From: an uncultured Pseudomonadota bacterium
Lineage (GTDB): Bacteria > Pseudomonadota > Gammaproteobacteria > Burkholderiales > Rhodocyclaceae
Direction of reading: 5' to 3'
Assembly (NCBI GenBank): GCA_946479855.1
Contig: CAMLHL010000041.1
Coordinates: forward strand, 1-26,892
DNA length: 26,892 bases
Below, piece by piece: positions 14,239 to 22,213 of this stretch (position 1 is the first letter of the stretch; the number at the start of each line of letters is the position of its first letter). The notes below the pieces were generated by a model. The model made no database searches and was not told the origin of the DNA. It saw nothing but the letters and a program-made list of their open reading frames with translations. The translations under genes and the position numbers were made by a program.

Positions 14239-15405
14239 ATGAGAATAGTCGAAATCCGCGAGAAGACCGTGCCGATCAGCTCACCCATCCGCAATGCCTA
14301 CATCGATTTTAGCAAGATGACCCTGAGCATCGTGGCGGTGATTACTGACGTGATCCGTGACGGCAAACCGGTCATCGGCTACGGCTTCAATTCCAATGGC
14401 CGCTACGGTCAAGGCACGTTGATGCGCGAGCGCTTTATTCCTCGCATCATGGAAGCCGATCCCGAAAGCCTGGTGGACGCTACCGGAAACAATCTGGACC
14501 CGCACAAGGTCTGGAACTGCATGTTTACCAATGAAAAGCCGGGCGGCCACGGTGAGCGCTCGGTCGCCATCGGCACCATCGACATGGCGATCTGGGATGC
14601 CGTTGCCAAAATCGAAGGCAAGCCGCTCTTCCAGTTGCTCGCTGATCGCTACGGCGATGGCAAGGCTGATCCGAAAATCTTTGTGTACGCCGCGGGCGGC
14701 TATTACTACCCAGGTCAGGATCACGGCAAGCTCAAGGACGAAATGCGCAGCTACATTGATCGTGGCTACACCGTGGTTAAGAAAAAAATCGGTGGCGCCT
14801 CGCTGGATGAGGATTTGCGCCGCATCGATTCCATTCTCAGCGTCTTGCAGGACGGCCAGAAGTTGGCAGTTGATTCCAATGGCCGCTTCGATCTGGATAC
14901 TGCAATTCAATACGCCAAGGCGCTCTCCCAGTACGACCTGTTCTGGTACGAGGAACCGGGTGACCCCCTTGACTTCGAGTTGCAAGCCACGCTGCGTAAT
15001 TACTACGACAAGCCCATGGCAACCGGTGAAGACCTGTTCTCGATGCAGGATGCCCGGAACCTGATCCGCTACGGCGGCATGCGCCCGGATCGCGATTATC
15101 TGCAATTCGATTGTGCGCTGAGCTATGGCTTGGTCGAGTACCTGCGCACACTCGACATGCTCAAGCAGCATGGCTGGTCGGCAAAGCGTTGCATTCCGCA
15201 CGGCGGCCACCAGATGTCACTGAACATCGCTGCGGGTCTCGGCCTGGGCGGCAATGAATCCTATCCCGATCTGTTCCAGCCTTACGGGGGGTTCCCGGAT
15301 GGCGTGAAGGTTCAGAATGGCTACGTCAATCTACCGGAACTGCCGGGTATCGGCTTCGAAGGCAAGGCCGACCTGATCTGCGAAATGCGAAGGCTCGCCG
15401 AATAA
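14239..15405 (+). CDS. tarD: enolase-superfamily D-tartrate dehydratase-like enzyme
   Basis: A 388-aa enzyme of the mandelate racemase/muconate lactonizing branch of the enolase superfamily. The ligand and base pattern is complete: K-x-K at 181/183 (VVKKKIGG), Mg ligands D212 (VDSNGRFD), E238 (WYEEPGD) and E264 (ATGEDLF), and a His base in CIPHGGHQ (H321). This pattern, the length and the overall sequence are those I remember for D-tartrate dehydratase of Bradyrhizobium, where residue numbers differ by one. The reaction would be dehydration of D-tartrate (or a related aldarate) to oxaloacetate in the cytoplasm. AAGGAG lies 8 nt before the ATG. It is controlled presumably by the divergent LysR gene and is followed by a terminator. 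It stands alone without a transporter, so the substrate assignment rests on homology only. Confidence 0.8.
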   Translation: MRIVEIREKTVPISSPIRNAYIDFSKMTLSIVAVITDVIRDGKPVIGYGFNSNGRYGQGTLMRERFIPRIMEADPESLVDATGNNLDPHKVWNCMFTNEKPGGHGERSVAIGTIDMAIWDAVAKIEGKPLFQLLADRYGDGKADPKIFVYAAGGYYYPGQDHGKLKDEMRSYIDRGYTVVKKKIGGASLDEDLRRIDSILSVLQDGQKLAVDSNGRFDLDTAIQYAKALSQYDLFWYEEPGDPLDFELQATLRNYYDKPMATGEDLFSMQDARNLIRYGGMRPDRDYLQFDCALSYGLVEYLRTLDMLKQHGWSAKRCIPHGGHQMSLNIAAGLGLGGNESYPDLFQPYGGFPDGVKVQNGYVNLPELPGIGFEGKADLICEMRRLAE

Positions 15406-15414
15406 CAGACTCTA

Positions 15415-15451
15415 CCGCACCGCCCTTTGAACAGCACCGGTGCGGATTTTT
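15415..15451 (+). terminator. Rho-independent terminator of tarD
   Basis: CCGCACCG (15415-15422) pairs with CGGTGCGG (15438-15445), 15-nt loop, then ATTTTT. It lies 10 nt after the stop. The stem core is nearly the same as in the terminator at 95-132. Confidence 0.85.
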
Positions 15452-15619
15452 GTGCATCAAAAATAACTACAGCGCGCGACGGCAACCTCGGCTCGCCTGT
15501 CAAGGTAAGCCCAAACACTGCACCAGTGAAAATCACTAACCGCGCAAAGGGATAATCAGGCGTATTGAAACAATTCGGAAATCTATTTCCCAGTTGCTGG
15601 ACAGAGTCGGAATATCCAA

Positions 15620-15772
15620 CAGTATGACAACGTCCCGGTGATCACACTGACGGCCAATGTCTTTGAAAATGATTGAGACATGTGTATTCCAGCCGGGATG
15701 AACGATCACGTTACTGGCCCAATCGCTCCTGAACGGCTTGATCAAGTTATCCACATGTGGCTTGAAGCCTAG
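15620..15772 (+). pseudogene. response-regulator receiver domain, 3' fragment
   Basis: A plus-strand frame reads NVPVITLTANVFEND, an internal TGA (15674-15676), then DMCIPAGMNDHVTGPIAPERL and DQVIHMWLEA before a TAG. This is the last third of a CheY-like receiver as found at the end of hybrid histidine kinases (typical ...PIIALTANAF-E-D, C-x-x-A-G-M-N-D-H-V-x-K-P-I-x-P-x-x-L). The normally invariant Lys before Pro is Gly here. No phosphoacceptor Asp region is found upstream in any frame. With a stop, a lost Lys and no start, it is dead. A 96-codon frame on the opposite strand (15536-15826) is just its shadow. Confidence 0.75.
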
Positions 15773-15817
15773 ACAGTGGTAAGCCAAAAAATCCGGAAAC
15801 CCGTTTAAGTGAACTGC

Positions 15818-15917
15818 CGGCCCCAATGGGCGATGGAAATCAGTTCTTAACTACAGCCATCTGGCGATGGGGGCGGCGTCTTGCGCAGGTTACTTGAGCC
15901 AGCGTCCATTGGGGCCG
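15818..15917. repeat. 100-bp segment bounded by 12-bp inverted repeats
   Basis: CGGCCCCAATGG (15818-15829) is exactly complementary to CCATTGGGGCCG (15906-15917); two more matching bases follow after one mismatch on the inner side. The 76-nt interior is non-coding and rich in GATGG/GGCGATGG words. It could be a miniature inverted-repeat element or the ends left from a larger deleted element; no target duplication is obvious. Confidence 0.4.
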
Positions 15918-15988
15918 ATTAAAGTATGCGCCACAAAACTTCGGTCAGCGGTCCTCAATGGAGTGAGGGGCCATGAGGCGACCAAAGA

Positions 15989-16342
15989 TCAAAGCAGCAC
16001 ATGCCTGGTGGTGGCGAAATATTGATAGATCTGCTGTTCTATGCGTGGATCAATCATGACTTCCGGGCGTCTTCCATGCGGACAGGCCAGTCTTGGCGTT
16101 GTACCGAACAGGCGGCAGATTAATGGCCGTTCGGCGTAAGTCCGGCAACCCTTGTCGCCAAGGTTGGGACAATTCCAGGCGGCCAAGGCGGCTGCTCGAT
16201 CCTTCTCGCTGATAATTGGCAAGCGAGCCATCTCTTCGGTCGAGGCAGTGATTGGACCGCAACAATCATGGCAACCAGGCTCGCATTCGAACGAGGGGAT
16301 ATGTCGTCGAAGAAAGCGGATTTTTTGACTATTTCGCAGCAT
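15989..16342 (-). CDS. YkgJ-family cysteine-cluster protein
   Basis: A 117-aa small protein with the Cys-cluster signature of the YkgJ (Zn/Fe-chelator, CxxCxxCC) family: ECEPGCHDCCGPI near residues 19-31, then WNCPNL, KGCRTYAERPLICRLFGT and ACPHG. Eight cysteines are arranged as the family expects and probably bind a metal or metal cluster; the biochemical role is unknown. The ATG at 16342 is preceded by GGGACAGAG as a weak ribosome site. Length is at the lower end for the family but nothing seems missing. It is convergent with the receiver remnant and transcribed away from yjdM. Confidence 0.85.
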   Translation of the reverse strand: MLRNSQKIRFLRRHIPSFECEPGCHDCCGPITASTEEMARLPIISEKDRAAALAAWNCPNLGDKGCRTYAERPLICRLFGTTPRLACPHGRRPEVMIDPRIEQQIYQYFATTRHVLL

Positions 16343-16600
16343 TCTCTGTCCCGATAAAAAATCTGTTGGCGTTTCGGGCGCCTGGGCATTCGTACAGGAT
16401 GCCAGATTTGGCGGCCAAGATGGCTTGATCTGGCCCCAAGAGAGGGTTGTTCAGCTTGTGCGCAAATCTTTCCAGTGTCGGTTCAGCATATCATTGAAAA
16501 TTTTCTTGTGCGCCATGCGTCAGCGGTATCCTCGACTTGCCGCGACTCGGGAATTGATGTCGCGCATTGAGCAATTTTTTCAAATCGGAGTTCTTAAAAC

Positions 16601-16942
16601 ATGAGCAAATTACCTAACTGTCCGCAATGCAACTCGGAATTCACTTATGAGGACGGCGGCCAGTATATCTGCCCGGAATGCGCACACGAATGGAGCAGGG
16701 AGGCCGAAGCGGCAGCTGTCGAAACTGCGCGGATCTGGAAAGATGCGAATGGCAATGAATTGCACGATGGAGATTCCGTCACCGTAATCAAGGATCTCAA
16801 GATCAAGGGATCATCGTCTGTCGTCAAGGTGGGTACCAAGGTCAAAAACATTCGCCTGATCGATGGCGATCATGACATCGATTGCAAGATCGATGGGATC
16901 GGTGCCATGCAATTGAAGTCCGAGTTTGTGAAAAAGGCTTGA
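16601..16942 (+). CDS. yjdM: YjdM/PhnA zinc-ribbon protein
   Basis: A 113-aa protein very similar to E. coli YjdM (formerly PhnA). The N-terminal zinc ribbon ([21 protein letters not shown], residues 7-27) has two C-x2-C knuckles. The C-terminal barrel carries the family's best-conserved motifs: [20 protein letters not shown], then [18 protein letters not shown] and [19 protein letters not shown]. Despite the old name it is not a C-P lyase; its molecular role is unsettled. It stands alone with its own terminator-like hairpin, and no phosphonate gene is near. A CGGAG ribosome site lies about 10 nt before the ATG. Confidence 0.95.
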   Translation: MSKLPNCPQCNSEFTYEDGGQYICPECAHEWSREAEAAAVETARIWKDANGNELHDGDSVTVIKDLKIKGSSSVVKVGTKVKNIRLIDGDHDIDCKIDGIGAMQLKSEFVKKA

Positions 16943-16992
16943 TCTGATTTTTTGGTACAGCCCCGAAAGAGTGTTTCAGGGGTAAGGCAAGA

Positions 16993-17030
16993 GAAGCTCA
17001 TGGCGTATCCGTCATGAGCTTCAATATTTT
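16993..17030 (+). terminator. terminator-like hairpin after yjdM
   Basis: GAAGCTCATG (16993-17002) pairs with CATGAGCTTC (17013-17022), followed by AATATTTT. The T-tract is imperfect but position, 51 nt after the stop, fits. A weaker CCCCGAAA/TTTCAGGGG hairpin lies just upstream. Confidence 0.65.
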
Positions 17031-17165
17031 CCGATAATCCATCGCGGTATCTGGTGCCAGGGAATGAACTGAGCTTATTGTCATATGCTTGCCCTGGCCG
17101 TAAAAACAACAAATTCATCATATTTGCTTGATATTCCCGGGGCATTCTGTTTAGATATTGTTGAG

Positions 17166-17181
17166 TCTATCTTTCGATAGA
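17166..17181. repeat. short palindrome upstream of the GGDEF gene
   Basis: TCTATC-tttc-GATAGA lies 17-32 nt upstream of the diguanylate cyclase start. It may be an operator or a leader hairpin that hides the weak ribosome site (CGGGAAC). Either is a guess. Confidence 0.35.
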
Positions 17182-17197
17182 ACTACCCGGGAACAGC

Positions 17198-18895
17198 ATG
17201 AACAGGTTTCTCCTCGACCGCCGTTACTGGCTCGTCCCACTCGCATTGTGGAGCGCGATCGTGCTTGCCTCGTTTTTCTGGAACCTGTTCGTGATCCAAC
17301 GCCAGGTTCTTGAACTGAGCACGAGCCAGGGCCGCGAGGTGTTCCTGATGATGGATGCCATGCGCCTGTGGAATGCGCGGCATGGCGGTGTTTATGCCAA
17401 GCTGACCGAGGACACGCAGCCCAACGCCTACCTCGATGTGCCTGACCGGGATATCGAATCCCGCAATGGGGTTCGTCTGACGCTGCTCAATCCGGCTTAC
17501 ATGACGCGCCAGGTGGCTGCCACGGTCGGCGAACTGACCGGCATCCAGGTTCACATGACCAGCCTCAAGCCGATCAATCCGGAAAACTGGGCCGACCCTT
17601 GGGAAACTACCGCGCTGCAAGAGTTCGAACGAGGCAGCAAGGAGCGGGCCGAGCTGGTCGAAGTCGGCGGCCAGACTTTCGCCCGTTTCATGGCGCCACT
17701 GGTCACTCGCCAAGCCTGTCTCGAGTGCCATGCCAAGCAGGGTTACAAGGTGGGCGATATTCGGGGGGGCATCAGTGTCACTCTCGATACCGCGCCATAT
17801 GCCGAAGCACTGCGCTTGCAGAAGCGGAATTCGGCGCTGGTCCATCTCGTTGGTTGGTTGCTGGTGGCAGCCCTGACGCTGTTTGCCATGATTCGCTCGC
17901 GGGAGCAGGTGCTTGCCCTGGGGCGGGCCAAGGACGAGCAGGAGGCTCTGGTTGAATTGCGTACCGGCGAATTGCGCCGGGAAGTGCTTGAGCGTCGGCA
18001 GGCGGAAATCCGCTTGCGGCTGCTGATGGATGCTTCCGGTAACGGCATTTTCGGCCTGGCCGCCAATGGCGAATGTACTTTCATCAATCCGGTCGCTCTG
18101 CGTCTGCTCGGCGTGGCGAGGGCTGATGGCATGCTTGGGCGCCCGATCCTTGATCTGATTCTCCCCGATGCCGCACATGACCAAGGTTTGCATCAGGCCT
18201 TGCAACTGGGGCTTAGTTTGCATAGCGATGACGGTATTTTTACCCGGGCTGACGGCACCACCTTCCATGCCGAAATTCGCCTCGATCCGATTGACGAAAA
18301 TGGCGATGGAGCGGCGGGGGCTGTGGTGAACTTTGCCGACATTACCCAGCGCAAGGAGGCGGAAGCCAATATCTGGCATCAGGCCAACTACGACGTCCTG
18401 ACCGGGCTGGCCAACCGCCGCCTGCTCAGTCACCGGCTTGAGCAGATGATTGCCGATGCGCGGCGCAGCCGGGAGATCATCGCGCTGCTCTTCGTGGATC
18501 TCGACGGGTTCAAGGCGGTCAACGACGCTTACGGCCATGAAGCCGGCGATTACGTGCTGCGCGAAACAGCCTTGCGGCTGCAGGCTGGAACGCGCGAGAG
18601 CGATCTGGTGGCTCGCCTGGCCGGGGATGAGTTTCTCGTCGCCCTGCGTTACCTGGCCAGTCGGGAAGATGCTGGCGCGGTGGCCGGCAAACTGGTTGAC
18701 CTGCTGGCCAGACCCTACCCCTTCAAGAATGAGCAATTGGGGGTTTCGGCCAGCATCGGCATCAGCATCTACCCCGACGATGCGGACTGTGCCGGCGAAC
18801 TGGTCAAGAATGCCGATCTGGCGATGTATTGCGCCAAGCAGTCGGGTAAAAATACCTACCGTTATTATGCCGGCGGCCACCACGTCGAACCCTGA
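17198..18895 (+). CDS. c-heme sensor / PAS / GGDEF diguanylate cyclase
   Basis: A 565-aa inner-membrane protein that would make c-di-GMP. Order: transmembrane helix 1 (about 10-33), a periplasmic DUF3365/Tll0287-like domain (about 40-205) with a c-type heme motif C174-L-E-C177-H178, transmembrane helix 2 (about 212-233), a coiled coil, a PAS domain (about 265-385, ending in the FADITQRKEAE junction) and a GGDEF domain (about 395-560). The active-site loop is AGDEF (475-479), a variant often still active. An RxxD inhibitory site (RESD) sits five residues before it, so product inhibition is expected. The periplasmic heme suggests sensing of redox state, NO or O2; which of these cannot be read. 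The ATG at 17198 has only a weak ribosome site. A second diguanylate cyclase follows 1.3 kb downstream. Confidence 0.9.
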   Translation: MNRFLLDRRYWLVPLALWSAIVLASFFWNLFVIQRQVLELSTSQGREVFLMMDAMRLWNARHGGVYAKLTEDTQPNAYLDVPDRDIESRNGVRLTLLNPAYMTRQVAATVGELTGIQVHMTSLKPINPENWADPWETTALQEFERGSKERAELVEVGGQTFARFMAPLVTRQACLECHAKQGYKVGDIRGGISVTLDTAPYAEALRLQKRNSALVHLVGWLLVAALTLFAMIRSREQVLALGRAKDEQEALVELRTGELRREVLERRQAEIRLRLLMDASGNGIFGLAANGECTFINPVALRLLGVARADGMLGRPILDLILPDAAHDQGLHQALQLGLSLHSDDGIFTRADGTTFHAEIRLDPIDENGDGAAGAVVNFADITQRKEAEANIWHQANYDVLTGLANRRLLSHRLEQMIADARRSREIIALLFVDLDGFKAVNDAYGHEAGDYVLRETALRLQAGTRESDLVARLAGDEFLVALRYLASREDAGAVAGKLVDLLARPYPFKNEQLGVSASIGISIYPDDADCAGELVKNADLAMYCAKQSGKNTYRYYAGGHHVEP

Positions 18896-19095
18896 CGACC
18901 CGCCACTGGACGCTGGCCGGAGCTGATGATCGGGACAGCTGCCCGGGGATTCGCTGTGCAGTCGGGCGGAACACCGGGGCAGGATTGCACATTTTGCCCG
19001 CCGGGCCCGGTCGACCGTGGTGCAACCCGCAGCAGACGGCGACAAGGTTCTGTTTTTTATCGGGAACTGCATTAGACTTGCCGGCCGTTTAGGAA

Positions 19096-20205
19096 ATGCA
19101 TGCACCGATGATTCGTCTGCTAGTCTTAATGGCCGGCCTCTGGCTGACTTTGCCGGCAATGGCCATGGCGGTCGCCTTTATCAATCCGGGCAAGTCGGAT
19201 GAAGTCTATTGGCTGACCGCGACGCGCGCCATGGAGCAGGCGGCGAAAAACCTGGATATCAAGCTCGAGGTGCTTTACGCCGAGCGCCAGCATCCGCGGG
19301 TGTTCGAACTCGCCCGCCAGATCATTGCCCGGCCTGCCGCACTGCGACCGGATTACGTGGTGATCACCAACGATTATGCGACCGGCCCGGAACTGCTGCG
19401 CCTGTTCGATGCGGCCGGGATCAAGACATTCATGGCCTACAGCGGTATTTCGGAGGCGGCGGAGCGCTTGGTGACGGGGCCGCCGCGGGGGCATTTCCGG
19501 GGTTGGCTGGGATCGCTCGAACCACGGGCCGGGGAGGCAGGTTATCTGACGGCCAAGGCGCTGATCGAGCAGGGGCGTCGGGCCGGCGCGCAAGGGGCAG
19601 ATGGCCGCCTGCACCTGCTGGCGATCAGTGGTGACCGGTCGACGCCGGCGTCGATCCGGCGCGGCGAGGGCATGCGCCGGGCGGTGGCCGAGGCTGGCGA
19701 CGTGGTGATCGACCAGGAGGTATTTTCCGCCTGGAACCGTGAGAAGGCGGCCGAGCAGAGCGAATGGCTGTTCCAGCGCTATCCGATGGCCCGTCTGATC
19801 TGGGCGGGCAATGATCTGATGGCTTTCGGGGCGATGCAGGTCTGGGAAAAACGCGGCGGCAAGCCGGGCAGGGATGCCTGGTTCAGTGCGGTGAATACTT
19901 CCGGCGAAGCGATGGCCGCGATCAAGTCGGGGCGCTTGGCGGCACTGGCCGGCGGACATTTCATGGGCGGAGCCTGGACTCTCGTCCTGCTGTACGACTA
20001 CGACCATGGTCGGGACTTTGCCAAGGATGAAGGTGTCGAATTGAATCAGTCGATGTTTACCTTGTTTACGCCGAAGGACGCCGATCGTTTTATGGCGCGC
20101 TTTGGCGATTTGCGCTTCGATCAGGTGAATTTTCGTCGCTTCAGCAAGGTCCTGAATCCGCAATTGAAACGCTATGATTTCAATTTCCGGCAGCTACTGG
20201 ATTAA
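19096..20205 (+). CDS. periplasmic binding protein (sugar-type, Peripla_BP)
   Basis: A 369-aa exported type I periplasmic binding protein (RbsB/LacI-like fold). A signal peptide (LLVLMAGLWLTLPAMAMA) precedes the first beta strand VAFINPGKSDEVYW. Typical elements follow: AMEQAAKNLDIKLEVLYAERQ, DYVVITNDYATG, HLLAISGDRSTPASIRRGEGM and IWAGNDLMAFGAMQ. ATGs at 19096 and 19108 are both possible; AGGA lies very close to the first. No ABC permease or ATPase is adjacent. Instead, its stop is 12 nt before the GTG of a membrane GGDEF protein with a periplasmic domain. I infer that the ligand-bound protein docks on that sensor instead of delivering to a transporter, as in other binding-protein/receptor pairs. 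The ligand is unknown. Confidence 0.85.
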   Translation: MHAPMIRLLVLMAGLWLTLPAMAMAVAFINPGKSDEVYWLTATRAMEQAAKNLDIKLEVLYAERQHPRVFELARQIIARPAALRPDYVVITNDYATGPELLRLFDAAGIKTFMAYSGISEAAERLVTGPPRGHFRGWLGSLEPRAGEAGYLTAKALIEQGRRAGAQGADGRLHLLAISGDRSTPASIRRGEGMRRAVAEAGDVVIDQEVFSAWNREKAAEQSEWLFQRYPMARLIWAGNDLMAFGAMQVWEKRGGKPGRDAWFSAVNTSGEAMAAIKSGRLAALAGGHFMGGAWTLVLLYDYDHGRDFAKDEGVELNQSMFTLFTPKDADRFMARFGDLRFDQVNFRRFSKVLNPQLKRYDFNFRQLLD

Positions 20206-20217
20206 ACCGACCGAACC

Positions 20218-21450
20218 GTGCGCCAAACCCAGTTTCGACCGATTGCCACGACCCTGATCCGCAGCGTTTTTCTGTGGGCGACGCTGTGCGCCATGGTGAT
20301 CGGCGCGATCCAGGCTACTTATTCCTATCTCCACGTTCAGGAGGAGTTCGAACTGGCGGTCCGGGAAATCGGCCAGACCAGCGTGCCCCTGCTGTCGGTC
20401 AGTATCTGGGACATCGAGCCGGAGGCCGTGCGGCGGCAGCTTGAACTCATTGCCGCCCGGCCTCAGATCGGCTTTGTCCGCCTGCGGGTGGCGACCGGGC
20501 AGGTTTTTGTAGCCGGCGACAAAGCCTTGGCGAGCCGTCCGGCGCGACGTTTCGATATCCCCCCGCCAGCGCGGCCGGCGGAGGTGATCGGCAATCTCGA
20601 AATTGTCGACAATCCCAATGCCTTTTACCGCGAAGTGGTCTATACCGTCGGTGCCGCGGCGCTGGGTTATGGTGTGCTGACCCTGCTCATCTGCACCCTG
20701 ATAGCCTATTTGCTCAAGCGCCAACTGGAACGTCCCTTGCGCCGGGTGGCGCAGTTTGCCACCGAACTGACGCCGGATCGCCTGACCGTACCGCTCGAAC
20801 TGGAGCGATCGCCGGGGCATGGCTGCGATGAAATCGATCTGGTGGTCGAAGGCTTCTCGGTGCTCCAGTCCGGAATCAATAGCCACATCGCCAACCTCGA
20901 CGGGCAGGTCGCCCAACGGACGGCCGAACTGGAATCGGCACTGGCCTCGATCAGTCGCCTGTCCAGCCTCGATCCTCTGACCGGATGCTTCAATCGTCGC
21001 CTGTTCAACGAAAGAATCGAGCAGGAACTTGATCGGGCGCACCGCTACCGGCGGCCCCTGTCAGTGATTTTCTGCGATATAGACCACTTCAAGCGGATCA
21101 ACGACAACTACGGACATCTGATCGGCGACCAGGTCCTGCAGGAAGCCGCCGAGTGCTTCCGCAGCACATTGCGTGTGCATGTCGATTGGGTGGCCCGCTA
21201 TGGCGGCGAGGAATTCGTGGTCGTTCTCCCCGAAACCTCGCTGCCGGCAGCCGTGGCCACGGCCGAGCGCTTGCGTCTGGCGCTGACCCGGAGCATGGTG
21301 ATGGTGGTTCCCAGCCTGACGATCACAGCCAGCTTCGGCGTGACCCAGTATGTTGCCGGCGAAACCGTCCCGAGCCTGCTCCAGCGGGCCGACAGCCTGC
21401 TCTATGCAGCCAAGGCCGCCGGCCGCAATCGGACCCTGCCGCTCCTTTAG
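20218..21450 (+). CDS. membrane GGDEF diguanylate cyclase
   Basis: A 410-aa inner-membrane diguanylate cyclase. Transmembrane helix 1 (about 12-35) and helix 2 (about 142-165) enclose a periplasmic domain of about 105 residues; then come a HAMP-like/linker region, a coiled coil (AQRTAELESALASISRL) and a GGDEF domain (about 245-408). The domain is complete: DPLTGCFNRRLF, FCDIDHFKRINDNYGH and YGGEEFVVVLPE. The position of the RxxD inhibitory site reads VHVD, so feedback inhibition is probably lost, unlike the cyclase at 17198. The start is GTG, 12 nt after the stop of the periplasmic-binding-protein gene, so translation is likely coupled; no good ribosome site of its own is seen. The pair looks like a two-gene ligand-to-c-di-GMP module. 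Confidence 0.92.
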   Translation: MRQTQFRPIATTLIRSVFLWATLCAMVIGAIQATYSYLHVQEEFELAVREIGQTSVPLLSVSIWDIEPEAVRRQLELIAARPQIGFVRLRVATGQVFVAGDKALASRPARRFDIPPPARPAEVIGNLEIVDNPNAFYREVVYTVGAAALGYGVLTLLICTLIAYLLKRQLERPLRRVAQFATELTPDRLTVPLELERSPGHGCDEIDLVVEGFSVLQSGINSHIANLDGQVAQRTAELESALASISRLSSLDPLTGCFNRRLFNERIEQELDRAHRYRRPLSVIFCDIDHFKRINDNYGHLIGDQVLQEAAECFRSTLRVHVDWVARYGGEEFVVVLPETSLPAAVATAERLRLALTRSMVMVVPSLTITASFGVTQYVAGETVPSLLQRADSLLYAAKAAGRNRTLPLL

Positions 21451-21472
21451 ATCAGCGGCACCGTAGTACGGA

Positions 21473-21540
21473 AATCGCTACTTTTGGGGCGTTGACCGTA
21501 GCGATTGCCCCGTCCCCCCATTCGGTGGGAAGAACGGGGG
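21473..21540. terminator. hairpins between convergent genes
   Basis: AATCGCTAC (21473-21481) is matched by GTAGCGATT (21498-21506), and CCCCGT (21508-21513) by ACGGGG further on (about 21534-21539). Neither is followed by a T-tract. They sit in the 96-nt gap between the convergent cyclase and hydrolase genes and may act as a bidirectional, non-canonical terminator. Confidence 0.4.
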
Positions 21541-21546
21541 CTGCGC

Positions 21547-22152
21547 TCACTTAGCTGCGATCAGGCTGGCCGTATCGGGGGCGACCACGGCAAACAGATC
21601 GGCGAGGGCGGCCAGGCTGGCCTGTTGCAGGGCAGCGGCCGGGACGCTCTGGCCGTCCGTGCCAGGCAGGTCACGGGTTGCGGTGGCAGCAGAAACCACG
21701 GTCGGCGAAAAACCCAGGTTGAAAGCGCCGCGGGTCGTTGAATTGACGCACATATGGGTCATGAAGCCGGCAATGACCAGCTTGTTCCGGCCGGTAGCCT
21801 TGAGTTGCGCCTCCAGATCGGTACCGACAAAGGAGTTCGGATAATTCTTGACGATCACCGGTTCGCCAGGCTTCGGGGCGACCTTGTCGGCAATGGCGCC
21901 GATCGGCTGGTGGATGTCATAGGGACTACCTGGGCCACCGTCGTGCTGGATGTGGAAGACTGGAACCCCTTGCTGGCGGGCGGCGGCGAGCAGACGGGCC
22001 GCTTCGTCGAGGGCTGCTTCGACGCCGCTGAGCGCCATGATGCCCTCGCGATAGGTGTTCTGGCAGTCGATCATGACCAGGGCGCAATCGGCCAGGGGGG
22101 GCGGGGCGTCGGACAACCCGACGATATTGCGCAAGGTGGTGGGCTTCGGCAT
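21547..22152 (-). CDS. isochorismatase-family cysteine hydrolase
   Basis: A 201-aa cytoplasmic hydrolase of the isochorismatase/nicotinamidase superfamily. The catalytic set is visible: Asp in LVMIDCQN, Lys in VIVKNYPNSF and the nucleophile Cys in GFMTHMCVNSTTRGA. I start it at the ATG at 22152, which has AGGAG 8 nt upstream and gives MPKPTTL; the frame stays open further upstream but has no ribosome site and would overlap the start of the divergent LysR gene. Members cleave isochorismate, nicotinamide or small amides; the substrate cannot be told here. It is divergent from a LysR gene with a 61-nt gap, which probably regulates it. Confidence 0.88.
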   Translation of the reverse strand: MPKPTTLRNIVGLSDAPPPLADCALVMIDCQNTYREGIMALSGVEAALDEAARLLAAARQQGVPVFHIQHDGGPGSPYDIHQPIGAIADKVAPKPGEPVIVKNYPNSFVGTDLEAQLKATGRNKLVIAGFMTHMCVNSTTRGAFNLGFSPTVVSAATATRDLPGTDGQSVPAAALQQASLAALADLFAVVAPDTASLIAAK

Positions 22153-22213
22153 GATGCGGTCTCCTGTTTGCATTGGGTGTGACGGAGAATACGGCGCATG
22201 ACGGACTTGCGGA

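Noticed and set aside
14281..15210. 309-codon minus-strand frame
   Set aside because: Antisense shadow of the tartrate-dehydratase-like gene whose catalytic residues are all on the plus strand.
15536..15826. 96-codon minus-strand frame in an otherwise gene-free gap
   Set aside because: The plus strand of the same bases encodes recognisable receiver-domain sequence, so the minus frame is its shadow.
17183..19159. 658-codon minus-strand open frame
   Set aside because: It is antisense to the c-heme/PAS/GGDEF gene, which has clear domains in the plus frame; the minus translation shows no domain and is a GC-rich shadow.
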